Below, piece by piece: positions 1 through 11,949 of a DNA stretch of 64,000 nt. This DNA is from Beta vulgaris subsp. vulgaris. Taxonomy: Eukaryota > Streptophyta > Magnoliopsida > Caryophyllales > Amaranthaceae. Made by a program: the position numbers and the translations under genes. Below the pieces are notes generated by a model, which had not been told where the DNA came from, did no database searches, and worked only from the letters and a program-made list of their open reading frames with translations. Every line of letters begins with the position of its first letter. Within the stretch, counting starts at the first letter, position 1. The stretch spans positions 15,626,955-15,690,954 of the forward strand of contig NC_079208.1 of assembly GCF_026745355.1 (NCBI RefSeq). The letters run 5' to 3'.

Positions 1-2519
1 TAGTAAGGGGCGGTGAACACAGGGAGGTTGGTAGTGATGCTGAAGGTACAGATGATGACATCCATACACCACCAGAAAGTGGTGATGAAAGAACTGAGGA
101 TGAAAGGAGAACTGCTAGGGGAATGTTGGTTAGTGAAGATGCTGATTTTTCCAAATTCAATTGGAAAGTGGGTCAAAGATTTCCTAGTAGGGCTGCATTT
201 AGGAAAGATGTTTCAAAGTATGGTATACTTCAAGGCATAAATTTATGGTATATTTCAAGTAACAAAAATAGGCTAAAAAGACTTGGAGTGGTTTGTGTAG
301 AGGGATGTTCATGGTTCCATGCAAGAGCATTATCTGAAGATTGGGAGGTATTTAGAAGCTGTAAAAGCTTCTAGTTTAGGAACTCATTTGGAGTTGTACA
401 CTGATCCAAGTTAGAAGAAACAACCTCTTGTTTTTTAGAGGTTATATGTGTGTTTTGAGGGTCTGCAAAGGGGTGGAAGGAAGGATGTAGGAAGATATTT
501 TGTGTTGATGCTTGTTTTTTGAAGACTTTTCTTGGGGGCCAATTGATGTCAGCTGTTGGAAGGGATGGAATAATCAGATGTATCCAATAGCTTGGCTATT
601 GTGGAAGTGAAAACAAAGTTGGGAATGGTTCTTTAGACAGTTGCAAAGGAGTTTGGCACTTGGAGATGGTGATTTCCTAGGAATTGTGAGTGATGAGCAT
701 CAGGTATGAACTAATTTCTGTTTTTATTTACTGTCACAGTGGATAAATAGGTTGTTTATATTACAATATGTTCTGATTTATCATTAAACTAAGTAACTAA
801 TTAGTTAAGCATCAACATCTAATCAATAATGAATGATGGATCTGATTTATGTTTTCTGTTTTTTGGCATGTTTATTATTTATCAGTCTATCATAATTGGT
901 GTTGCATTAGTGTTCCCCAAAGCTGAACATAGGCATTATGCTAGGCACATTTTTGCTCTGTGGCATAAGAGTTATAGGGGATGAGATGAAACTGTTGTTT
1001 TGGAGTATAGTAAAGGCATACAATGAGGCAGATCATAATGATGCATTAGATAATCTAGCCAAAGTGAGTGATGAGGCTGCATAGAGTTTCAAAGCATACA
1101 ATCCCAAATTGTTTTGTAGGGCATTTGTGAGCACTAGCACTAAAGCTGACATAATTACTAGCAATCTAGCGGAAACTTTCAATGGTTGGATCATAAATGC
1201 TAGAACAAACATGTCATCTATATGCTAGAGGATATTAGGGCATCTTTGATGCAAAGATTGGTTAAAAAGAAGCAAGAAATGGAGAAGTTTGCTTCCCTCA
1301 TTTGCCCTAGAATCAAAACAAAGCTTGAAAAGGAAAAAAAATGAAGGCTGCTTTTTGTGATGTGCTACCATCTACTGCAACTCTATTCCAAGTGAATCAC
1401 CAACTGGACAGTTTAACTGTTGATTTAGAGGCAAGAACATGCACATGTAGGAGATGGGATATGTGTGGTTACCCTTGTTGTCATGCTGTTGTTGCCATTT
1501 TTTTGTCATAAAGAAGCAGAGGAGTTTGTTCATGAATGCTACAAAAGAGAGGTGTATCTCAAGGCATATGCAGGTTCCATTCCACCATGTAATGGTGAGA
1601 GACATTGGCCAAGGGCTTCACTTCCACTAGACACCCCTATTAAAATTGGACCTGGTAGGCATAGGAAAAACAGAATTAAGGACCTTTTTGAAGATCTGAA
1701 ATACTCTGGGAAGATGATAGGCATGGTATTGAGATGACATGTACCATATGTACATATGGCAAGGCCATAATAAAAGGAGGTGTCCAAATAGAGATTCTGA
1801 TGTGAGTGTGGGAGTAAGTAAAGGGCCATAATAAAAGGAGGTGTCCAAATAGAGATTCTGATGTGAGTGTGGGAGTAAGTCAGAGAAACAGAGACCAAGG
1901 GGAAGGCCTAGGGCTGATTGTCAACAACAAGAAGCAACCACAGAACACGCAACCACTAACAAGCAACTACACAACAAGCCAGCCACTTCACAGCATCTGC
2001 ACAACCCACAACACTTAGAAGGGTGGCAGAATGATTATAGGAGGTAAAGGATCAAGGGGTGCAGAGGTAGAGCTGGTGGTGGTAGAGGTGCAGCTGCTGG
2101 TGGGAGGGCTGAAGCAGCTGGTGGTGCTGAAGGCATTGCCAGTGGTGCTGCTGCTGCAACAAATCGAGGTAAAGGTCGAGGTCGAGTCGAGGAAGAGGAA
2201 TATGTCAGTTTTTATACTTGTTGTTATGGTTTAGTTTTGATTTTTTAACGAACATTGATTTACGATTGTTTTGTTTCTTAACAGATTCCAACTGGATTTG
2301 GTGTCTTGATAATGAATGATGGATCAACCATCACCAATGTGTTGTTCTTAGAAATAATTTTGCCTCCTAATGATCAATTATGTAAAAGTTCGGTTTAATA
2401 AACTTATCTATTATATTTGCTTTCAGGAACCCGGGTCACGAGGTCCGAGAATTATTTCAAGTCAAGCATCAACATCGACTACTTCAGCAACAAATCAGAA
2501 TTTCTCCATGCAACAATGA
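1..2519 (+). pseudogene. MuDR-type transposase, copy 1 (frame-broken, 5' part missing)
   Basis: Conceptual pieces in order: an acidic stretch; a MuDR N-terminal DNA-binding domain (about 123-374, with the GCSWFHA motif); the MULE transposase core with the first catalytic Asp in VDACFLK (about 505) and a second Asp in VSDEHQ just before an intron (about 705-890); a SWIM finger (CTC..CCHA, about 1441-1500); a CCHC knuckle near 1738-1780; a Gly/Ala/Arg-rich tail; and a last exon after an intron, stopping at 2517-2519. Frames are broken by several 1-nt losses that copy 2 lacks (for example near 568, 592 and 607), while the DNA-binding domain is open here and broken in copy 2. Either both copies are decaying or the consensus has indel errors. 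Confidence 0.8.
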
Positions 2520-2904
2520 TTTTATAGTACTTTGTGTAGGATCTGAACGAACAATTTGGTCATTTTTTTATAAGATTATGGTTTGTGTTATTGTCGAACA
2601 TTGGATCGATGTTTTGTAATAGATTATGGTTATTGTTCATGTTGAACAATTTGGTACCTTTTGTAAACCGTTGGTTCAATATTGAACACAATATAATGGT
2701 GTTCGTTTTGAATTATGTGTATAAAATTCTCAACTTCAAACATTTTTGTGTTGCATCTCCCAAATGTTAACATTTCTCCTTCAAATGAAGCTACTAGCAA
2801 TGTTATTTGTTCATCAATCCCGAACACGTTCATTCATTAATACTTCCAAATAATATAATTCATGATAAAGCGTAAAGTTTTCCAAACCCTAACACATAGC
2901 ACCT

Positions 2905-3290
2905 ACATCAATTCACTTCAACATGTAGATAATAATACCAAACAAAATCCAAGACATAACCATAGCCATTTGAAAAGCTTTCTCCTATTATTATCTAACA
3001 TCAGTCGAACACGTAATAGACGATTGTTGGATGATAATCTTTTGTTTTCCACTTCAAGCTCATGTTTTCCTTCTTCATTTGATTAGTTTATGTTGGATGA
3101 TACATCAATTCACTTCAACATGGAGATAATAATACCAAACAAAATCCAAGACATAACCATAGCCATTTGAAAAGCTTTCTCCCTATTATTATCTAGCATC
3201 AGTCGAACACGTAATAGCCGAACGTTGGATGATAATCTTTTGTTTTCACTTCAAGCTCATGTTTTTCCTTCTTCATTCAGATTAGTTTAT
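2905..3290. repeat. Tandem duplication of about 200 bp inside MULE copy 1
   Basis: The segment starting at 2905 is repeated from 3102 (period about 197). The same duplication is present in copy 2 at 19293-19682. It lies between the transposase stop and the antisense GRF gene, and the second unit overlaps the 3' end of GRF exon 2. Confidence 0.85.
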
Positions 3291-3672
3291 CTTCCAAAAA
3301 ACTTCTTCTCAACTTCAAGCTCAATAATGGTAGTGTCTTTGTCCAAGATTGAATTGCAAATACCTTATCTCACTGGAAATCTCTCCTCCTCAACCACATC
3401 ACAACCCACTTGAAAAATGGCATCTTTGTTTTCCTGAATAAAACCTAAAAAAATTTGATGTTAAACTAACAATAATCAGGAAATTTAAGTTTTTGTAACT
3501 AACAATAATCAGGAAATTTAAGCTCAATATGTAAGCATCGATAAAATTTCCTCCCAAAATTTGGACCTTGTTTCTTACAAGTAAGTACAGCAGCGCTTGC
3601 TCCATGATTACACAAGATTGGCTTTTTGCGTGAAGATTGAGAGGATGAACCACTCAATGAACCTCCTGCCAT
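3277..3672 (-). pseudogene. GRF-type zinc-finger gene in MULE copy 1 (exon 2 frame-broken)
   Basis: Same gene as 19669-20066. Exon 1 (3504-3672) is intact and encodes the C-x-H start and the FGRKFYRC motif of a GRF zinc finger. Exon 2 (3277-3444) should supply the CHFFKW end, but here it has lost single bases in A/T runs (near 3415-3422) and gained bases near 3383 relative to copy 2, so the frame is lost. All differences are in short homopolymers or repeats. Confidence 0.7.
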
Positions 3673-3881
3673 GGCTATAAGAGCAGAGGAAGAAGAGATT
3701 TGAAGAAGAAAAAAAAGGAAAAGAAGCAGAGTGTGAGGAAGAGAGAGGATGAAGGAGGAAGAGGCTGAAAGAGATGAGGGGCAGTTAATAAGGAGGGAGA
3801 AGATTAAAATATTAAAGCTAAAATAAAAATAAACATAACGGCTACATACTTACCTGCTGCAACAGGTTACCTTCAGGTAAC

Positions 3882-3987
3882 GTACCATTGAGAGAATATT
3901 TATGTCAAAGGTGGGATTATAGTTGGATTAAATGAAACCATTGGTGGAAGACCGACCAAAGATCGGATTATTCTTATCAATTTTTCC
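3882..3987. repeat. Right terminal inverted repeat of MULE copy 1
   Basis: Ends in ATCAATTTTTCC at 3987. It is nearly identical to 20275-20380 and is the reverse complement of 14491-14602. The next bases are TTATTATTA, part of the microsatellite that also serves as a possible 9-bp target duplication. Confidence 0.85.
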
Positions 3988-4572
<585 letters not shown>

Positions 4573-5330
4573 GAATATTTTATTAAAGTAATTGTTGATG
4601 AAATAGCCATCTGGGTTTCAACAATTTGCCGGAAAGACACTTCCCGGATTTCGTGGTGTGCACTACGAGGATTCAGGACGGCGTCATCCGCACTCACGTG
4701 GTGTTTCGGCTTCCGTTAGGAGGACGCGGATGAACCCGACTGGTCCGCGACGTTTGCTTCAGTTACACAATGAGGGTGTTGGTGGGTCGTACGATGCAAT
4801 AGAGCATCAAGAGATGGATGGGGGGACGTTCTTCACGGTGATGATGTTCAGGATGCAGTTATGCGGGAGTTTGAGAGAGATCTAGACCCTACAGTTGATG
4901 ATCGTTGGAATATTCGTAAGGGTAGGGGTGGGCGGTTTATCGAGGAGAAGGGAGTTCATCGACTATTGAAGATCGAAAGGGAAAGGGGAAAGGAAGGTTA
5001 GAGGTCAAGTTGCAGGAGTACCTATGGTTGGGTCAGTTATCCCTAGTTTTGGTGGACACGTAGCTATGGAGATTTGGGGAGGGGGGATAGAATTACCTTG
5101 AAGTGTCAGACCCGAGAGAGGATTTGTGCACGTTTGAAGACATGGGTTAGGACATTGCCTCCACCGATACAGGCTCGTCTCTGTAGGACATCTCTATACC
5201 ATATCCCTTTTACTAAGTTCACACACATTGATGCACCCTTGATTTTAGCATTTGTTGAGCGGTGGCAGCCTGATACGAGTTCTTTTCACCTACCGTTTGG
5301 GGAGATGACCATCATGATGCATGATGTTAA
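4573..5330 (+). pseudogene. Plant mobile domain (PMD/MAIN-like) gene fragment, copy 1
   Basis: Downstream of the TTA array the + strand encodes a PMD-like protein in pieces: a region with GGHVAMEIWGGG followed by the FVERWQPDTSSFHLPFGEMTI signature (about 5245-5320), typical of the plant mobile domain shared by MAIN proteins and plant transposons. Other frames around 4600-4900 carry the upstream linker. Compared with copy 2 it has extra bases at about 5095 and 5197 that keep the PMD frame open. The gene stops at 5330, where the sequence switches to a retroelement gag. Confidence 0.65.
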
Positions 5331-5769
5331 ATTAAAAGAGGATTTCGAAAATCTTAAAAATGAGAACTACTTGTTAAGTCTTGAGTTATCACAACTAAAA
5401 GAGTTTGTTCCTGAAGTAAGTTCATTTGACATTAAGTCAGTTCCCTTGCAAAGTTTCAAATCTGAAATAAACGAATTGAAAAATCATGTTTCATTTTTGG
5501 AAATTGAAAATAAAGAACTTGTAGGGGAACTGCACCAAATGAGAAATGAAAAGAAAATGCTACCTATTCCAAACTGGATTAAGAACCCTCAAACAAAACG
5601 AACTGAAGGTCTTGGTTTTAATCACAAAAAGAAATTTGAAAAACCTAAAAAGAGAGTTGATTTACCAAGTGATAAAGTTTGTATGTTTTGTGGGAACACT
5701 GGTCATTTTAGGAACTCTTGTCCTAAAAGACTTGGTCGCATTAATGAGAACTTGGAAACAAGTAAGTAA
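5074..5769 (+). other. Chimeric ORF: PMD start joined in frame to Ty1/copia Gag end
   Basis: A 231-aa open frame crosses the duplication junction. Residues 1 to about 85 are the PMD part (FVERWQPDTSSFHLPFGEM). From about residue 86 it becomes Gag: a Lys/Glu-rich probable coiled coil (about 90-160), a basic linker, and a CCHC zinc knuckle CMFCGNTGHFRNSC at 5680-5721 (C-x2-C-x4-H-x4-C). I see no promoter and no proof of expression. It may be a fortuitous product of the rearrangement or a mis-assembly. Confidence 0.5.
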
Positions 5770-5848
5770 TTTGGAAAAAGAAATCTATTGTTCCTGAAGG
5801 AAAGGAACCCAAGAAAGATTGGGTTCCTAACTCTAACAATTAGTTTTC

Positions 5849-8800
5849 TTGCAGGTTGGAGTGAGGGGGAACAACACATGGTACCTAGACAGTGGTTGTT
5901 CTAAGCATATGACTGGAGATAAATCAAGATTTCTCTCACTCTCAGCCTATAATGGTGGAAGTGTGACTTTTGGTGACAACAAGAAAGGTAACATAGTTGC
6001 CATGGGCAAAGTTGGTAAGTCATCGTCACATTCCATAGATAATGTGTTTCTAGTTGATGGATTAAAGCATAACTTGTTAAGTATTTCCCAATTCTGTGAT
6101 AGAGGGAACTGTGTGAAGTTTAATAGTGAAAAATGTTTATTGTCAACAATAGCACAAAGGATATCATTTTGGAAGGAACAAGGAAAGGGAACACATATGT
6201 TGTGGATCTCAACCTTGTTCCCAAAAACAATTCACATGCCTTAGTGTTATTGATGATGATTCATTTTATGGCACAAGCGTCTAGGTCATGCTAGCTTTTC
6301 CTTGCTTGACAAACTGCGTTCTAAAGAACTAGTTTTAGGTTTACCCTCTACTAAGTTTCATTTAGATCATGTTGTGATGCATGCGCAAAAGGCAAGCATG
6401 TTAGGTCCTCTTTCAAGTCCAAGAATGTGGTGAGTACCACAAGACCTTTAGAGTTAATACATATGGATTTATGTGGACCTATGAGGATACAAAGTAGGAG
6501 TGGAAAGAAATATGTGTTAGTAATTGTAGATGACTTCTCTAGATTTACTTGGGTTATTTTTCTTTCTAGCAAGGACGAGACTTATGATGAGTTCCTTGTC
6601 TTTGCAAAGAAAGTCAAAATTTGAGTGGTCATAAGTTACTTACCTTAGATCCGACCATGGTAGAAAGTTTGAAAATTTAAGTTCGATGACTTTAGCAGAG
6701 ACAAGGATTAGATCACAATTTCTCAGCCCCTAGAACACCTCAACAAAATGGTGTTGTTGAAAGGAAGAATAGAACACTAGAAGAGATGGCTAGGACTCTG
6801 ATGTATAGCTAGTGGCTTCCTAAAAACTTTTGGGCAGAAGCTGTGAATACTGCTTGTCACATTATAAATCGAGCCATGGTAAGACCTTTATTAAATAAAA
6901 CGCCTATGAGCTGTATTTTGGTAAAAAGCCCAATATTACATATTTCAGAACATTTGGATGTAAATGTTTTGTTCATAATAATGGGAAACAAAATATTGGA
7001 AAATTTGATGCTAGAAGTGAAGAAGCTGTATTCTTAGGATATTCTTCTAGTAGCAAGGCTTATAGAGTGTATAATAAAAGGTCTATGTGTGTAGAAGAAA
7101 GTGTGCATGTTATTTTTGATGAAACAGATAAATTTGATGCAAGCACACAGGTTGAAGATGACTTCGAAATAGGATTGACAAAAGATCTAAGTCTTATTGA
7201 TGAGACTTTGGAAGAAGAAGTCATGGGAACAAAGCCAAGGGAACAACATCCTGTTCCTGTTCCCAATGAGGAAGAAGAAGAACTAGGAGATGATGCACTA
7301 GTGAATGAATACACTATTGTTGAACCTGGTTCCCAAGTACAGGGAAATGAAGATGATCAAGGAAACCAAGTTTCCATCCAGGATTTCCAACCAAAGCCTT
7401 GGAAAACTCATCGTTCCCATCCTGTGGAACTAATAATCAGTGACATAAAAAGGGAACTCAAACGAGATCTCAATTGAAAAAATTTTGTGCTTTTCATGCT
7501 TTTCTTTCTATGTTGGAACCTAGGAATCATGAAGAAGCTCTCACTGATGCTGATTGGATCGTAGCAATGCAGGATGAACTTCATCAATTTGAAAGAAACA
7601 AAGTTTGGCACCTTGAACCTAAGCCTAAACATAACAAGGTTATTGGTTTAAAGTGGGTGTTTCGAAACAAATTAGATGAGTTCGGAACTATCATAAGAAA
7701 CAAGGCCAGGTTAGTTGTGAAAGGATACAATCAACAGGAAGGCATTGATTATGAAGAAACTTTTGCTCCAGTTGCAAGATGGAAGCAATTAGATTTTCAT
7801 AGCTTTTGCTGCCTTCATGGGTTTTAAATTGTATCAAATGGATGTAAAATGTGCTTTTCTAAATGGTTATCTTAATGAGGAGGTATTTGTAGAACAACCT
7901 CCAGGTTTTGAAAATAAAGAATTTCCTAATCATGTCTTTAAGCTTGACAAAGCTCTTTATGGGTTAAAGCAAGCTCCAAGAGCATGGTATGAAAGACTTT
8001 CTAAGTTCCTTCTTGAAAATGAGTTTAAAAGAGGAAAATTGGATCGAACCTTGTTTTTAAAATCAAAAGGAAAACATTTATTAGTTGTTCAAATATATGT
8101 TGATGATATTATATTTGGTGCCACTAATGAATCTTTGTGCAAGGACTTTGCTAATCTCATGAGTAAAGAATTTGAAATGAGTATGATGGGTGAGCTCAAC
8201 TTCTTCTTGGGGTTGCAAATCAAGCAAACAGAAGAAGGAATCTACATCCATCAACAAAAGTACATAAAGGAACTATTGAAAAAGTATGGTTTGGAAGCAT
8301 CCAAAGTAATCATACACCTATGGGACTTCAACCAGATTGGATGAAGATTCTATAGGAATAAGTGTGGATCAAACCAAGTATCGAGGTATGATTGGCTCAT
8401 TACTATATCTAACTGCAAGTCGTCCTGATATTGCTTTCAGTGTAGGGTTATGTGCAAGGTTTCAAGCCAATCCAAAGGAATCTCATCTCACAGCTGTGAA
8501 GAGAATCCTAAGATACCTCAAGGGAACAGATGATTTAAGCCTATTCTATTCGAGAGTGATACCTTTGAATTGAAAGGATTTGCGGATGCTGACTATGCAG
8601 GAGATCTGGTCAATAGGAAGAGTACATCAGGTATGGTTCAGTTCCTTAGTCATAGTTTAGTTTCTTGGAGCACCAAGAAGCAAAACACAGTTGCTTTATC
8701 TACAGCAGAGGCTGAATATGTTGCAGCAGCAGCATGTTGTTCCCAAATGCTATGGATAAAACAACAACTACGTGACTATGGAATCTACTTTGAATGTGTT

Positions 8801-9020
8801 CCCATCTATTGTGATAATACTAGTGCTATTAGTATTTCTAAAGATCCCGTGCATCATTCAAGAGTCAAACACATCCATATTAGGCATCACTTTCTGAAAG
8901 ATAATGTTGAAAAGGGTCTTATTAAAATGGAATTCTGTGAGACTGAACGTCAAATTGCAGACATTTGACAAAGCCCTTAAATAGAGATAGGTTTGAGAAA
9001 TTGAGACTTGAACTTGGCTT
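5849..9020 (+). pseudogene. Ty1/copia Pol (protease, integrase, reverse transcriptase, RNase H), frame-broken
   Basis: Domains run in copia order. Protease: the WYLDSGCSKHMTGD active site (about 5880-5925). Gag-pre-integrase: HKRLGHASFSLLDKL (about 6272-6315). Integrase: HMDLCGPM (about 6460), RSDHGRKFENL (about 6650) and PQQNGVVERKNRTLEEMA (about 6735-6790). Reverse transcriptase: [31 protein letters not shown] and YVDDI (about 7650-8110). RNase H: ADADYAGD, STAEAEY and YCDNTSA (about 8580-8825). At least five frameshifts or stops separate the pieces (near 5767, 6244, 6620, 7480, 7827 and 8340), so no polyprotein can be made from this copy. The codon after ADI at 8965 is also frameshifted from the expected FTKPL end. 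Confidence 0.85.
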
Positions 9021-9572
9021 AATCAAGTTGAAATGATTGCTACAATATTCCCCTTTGTGTTAATTCTTTGGCATTATGTCTGGATGTGCATATTTCGATG
9101 TTTTATTTGCTTAAATACATCACAATCTTATAGATTATTTCATATGTATAAGTAAAAATGTCTGAAAACTGCTCACCAATGTCCAATAATATTCCCCTTA
9201 TTGTTCATAAGACAATTCTATGCCTTAAGTGATGATAAAGGATTAAAAGAATTAATGGAGTTCCAAAGTAGCAAAATTTCATTGTTTCCATTCATTGTTC
9301 CCAAACGCTGTTCCCAGCATATTCGATTTAGATTTTTTTCTTTTCAAAATTCGAAAAACCAAAAATATTCTGTTCAGATTTTATTTCCTAAAAATCTGAT
9401 TTTTTCCTTATATCTCTCAAGTTAGTTGAAGATATTTTTTTAATTAGATAGAAGATTTTTTTTTCATAAAACGTGTAAATACACGGTTTTATATTATTTA
9501 TTTTCCTTCCTTAAACAAAAAAAAAAACTTCTTCTTTTACTTCTTATAAAACCGAAAATTACTCCACAAAAT

Positions 9573-11445
9573 ATGAATACCAAAAACACTTCTCACTCTC
9601 TCTCCTCCCACAAAGCCGAAAAACCCTCTCCTTCCTCCACTAAAATTGAATCACCTACACTCATGGATATTTCTCCCAATTCTTCATCAGAATTCTAAGG
9701 AAAAGGAAGAAAATGAAGAATCGGTTGAAATGGAGGTTGAAGAAGCTCATGCAACAGTGAGGGGGAATCAGATGTTCCCGAGAGAGGAACAACTGTTGCT
9801 CGAAAAAATTCCACGGCAATAGGTATGTGCATGGACTTTTTATTGATGTTTCTTGGTGCAAAAGAGTAAATTTCGTCAATTGCTTAATATGATTAAGTTT
9901 CAAGGTTGGGAAAATCTTTTTGTGAAATGTTATGGAAATAGTTTGATTCCTAAATTGATGGACGAATTTTGTGAAAACTTTTCCATGGATGAAGAAGGAA
10001 ATTGTTCCACTTTAAAAGGAACTCAAATAGATTTTAATGCAAAATTTGGGTAAATGCTTGGTGTTCCCGTGAGAGGAACGATGTTTATTTCAAGAAACAA
10101 CGTGGACTATCCATTTTCGGACATTTCTTTTGATCAATTGATTGTTAATATGGTGGTCAAAAGGGAAAAACATTTCTTGATCATAATCTTCTTTCCCCTA
10201 TCACAAAATTTTTTTCACATCCTAAGAAAGCTTTATTGCCTCGTCTTTCCAAACGTGCTCAAGTTAGCATGTTGGATTTAATTTATTCATTGTTTAGCTC
10301 TCAAACACATAAATTTCCCTCTTTAATGATTCAACACTTGAGTCATTGCATTGAAAATGGATTTGTTGTTGGATATGGAGCGTTAATAACCGAAATTCTA
10401 CTTAAGTTTAATGTGAAAATTTCGGGAACTCAGTCCATTGGGGTATCCACGGGAAATATGTTGAATGTGCGTGCCTTGAATAACTTGAATGTTTGTGTTG
10501 TGAATGGTGAAGTTATAAGGGAGGCTAACTTGATGATGATGAGGATGAGATGATGTGGATGATGAAGTGGAAGAAGAAGAAGAAGAAAAAGAAGTTGAAG
10601 AGAAGAAAATGAAAGCGAAAAGAAAAAGAAAAGAAAAATCAAAAAGAAAAGAAAATCGAAAAAGAAAAAGAAGCTAAGAAGAAAGGGAAGAAGGTGGTTG
10701 GTGGTGAAACCGGTTGTAAAAGCACTAGAGCTAGTCACAGGGTTCAAAACATGAAAGTGCTTAATTTTCCTTTGCTGGATGCCGAGAAAGTTTGAGGAAG
10801 ATGAAGTAAGGTGATTGATAGGGAAGATTATGAATCTAACCTACCTCCTTCTAGGGAACCGACTCCTGTTCCATGGAAACCAATCCTCCTTTTCCTCCAT
10901 CTCCACAAAAATCTGCCTCACCCTCACCCTAGCACCACAAATGATCCATCCCTCCCTCTACCTCAAAACCCTCCTGTTCTGTTCCTAAATAAGAAACAGG
11001 TGTGTTCCCATTTAGAGGAACAACCTGCTGTTCCCAAACCTAAGGAACAAACAGCAGCCCCAATCCTTCTCAAAGCTCCCTCGTCTTCTCAAAATCCTAC
11101 CATTGGTTCTACATATACTCTAGCTCATGCTAGAAGGTTGGATTCTTTGTTTCCTTGGTTATGGGTCATTCGGAAGCAATGATGGAGTTTGCTACGGAAG
11201 CTAAGGATTTAAATGGGTTGGTAAAAGGGGTTATGACAAAGTTGACAAAGCCTTGGAGGACAACAAGAAATTGTGGCTCGGCTTGGTGAACTTTCTTCCT
11301 CCTTCAAGCATGAACTCTAGTTTTGAAGTTGGAAGACATTGTGCTCAAGGGAAATGATACATTGGCCGAAAATCATCAAGAAGTGATGGCAAAGCTTCAT
11401 GATGTGGTGGAAGAAGTAGAACAACCTCCCTCTCCTAAATCATAA
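9573..11445 (+). pseudogene. 3' accessory ORF of the Sirevirus-like element (env-like position), broken
   Basis: Open segments in shifting frames follow RNase H: a Ser/Pro-rich start at 9573; a central region (about 9855-10540) with recognisable protein-like composition (VPVRGTMFISRN, KALLPRLSKRAQVSMLDLIYSL, FVVGYGALITEIL); an acidic then Lys/Glu-rich stretch (about 10530-10680); and a Pro-rich part (10811-11182). It sits where Sireviruses carry their env-like or transposon-protein ORF. I see no convincing transmembrane anchor or fusion features, so envelope function is not supported from the sequence. Confidence 0.5.
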
Positions 11446-11949
11446 ACTTTTCTAGTTTAGTTTGTTTTTATTTTGTGTGGGAACATGAACTTTGTTTAAT
11501 ATTTGTCTTTTCTATCCTTCTCCTTTAATCATGCTACAATGGAACTTATTAATTTTCTAATTCTAAGTTTGATCTTTTTGCATGTGTGCGTCTAAATGAA
11601 TGGCTAATATTCTTGGATTGCGGTTTTTGAGAGTTGAATGCTTTATTTGCTTATACTAACCAACTTATTTCTTCAAGTTTGGTGTGTGATGTGTTTAGTG
11701 AATAATATTCATCTTTTTGAAATCGTGGACTATGTTTTTGAAGATGCCAAAGGGGGAAAGATAAGGCAAATCAGAGTAAATTTTTTTTGTCATGAATTAT
11801 GTTCTCATATTTCGACTTTACAAAATAAAATAACGAGTCTATAATACTTAATTTAACTTGGTTACATACTTTGTTAAAATTATTTTTATATGACTTATGT
11901 ATATTATTTTAGTATATGCCTTTTGTTGCATCTTCAAAAAGGGGGAAAT
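11446..11949 (+). promoter_or_regulatory. 3' untranslated region and polypurine tracts before the 3' LTR
   Basis: No coding sequence is supported here. There are two purine tracts, CCAAAGGGGGAAAG (about 11747-11760) and AAAAAGGGGGAAAT (about 11936-11949). The second directly abuts the TGTTGA start of the LTR and is the expected plus-strand priming site. Multiple tracts are a known Sirevirus feature. Confidence 0.7.

Larger units (their letters stand above)
1..3987 (+). mobile_element. MULE (Mutator-like) DNA transposon, copy 1, 5' part outside the window
   Basis: Near-identical to about 16376-20380 (offset about 16.39 kb). It holds the MuDR DNA-binding domain, transposase core, SWIM finger, an antisense GRF zinc-finger gene and the right terminal inverted repeat (3882-3987). 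The left end lies before base 1. Immediately right of the terminal repeat begins a TTA microsatellite, as in copy 2. Assignment rests on the MuDR-type protein plus the TIR pair seen in copy 2. Confidence 0.85.
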
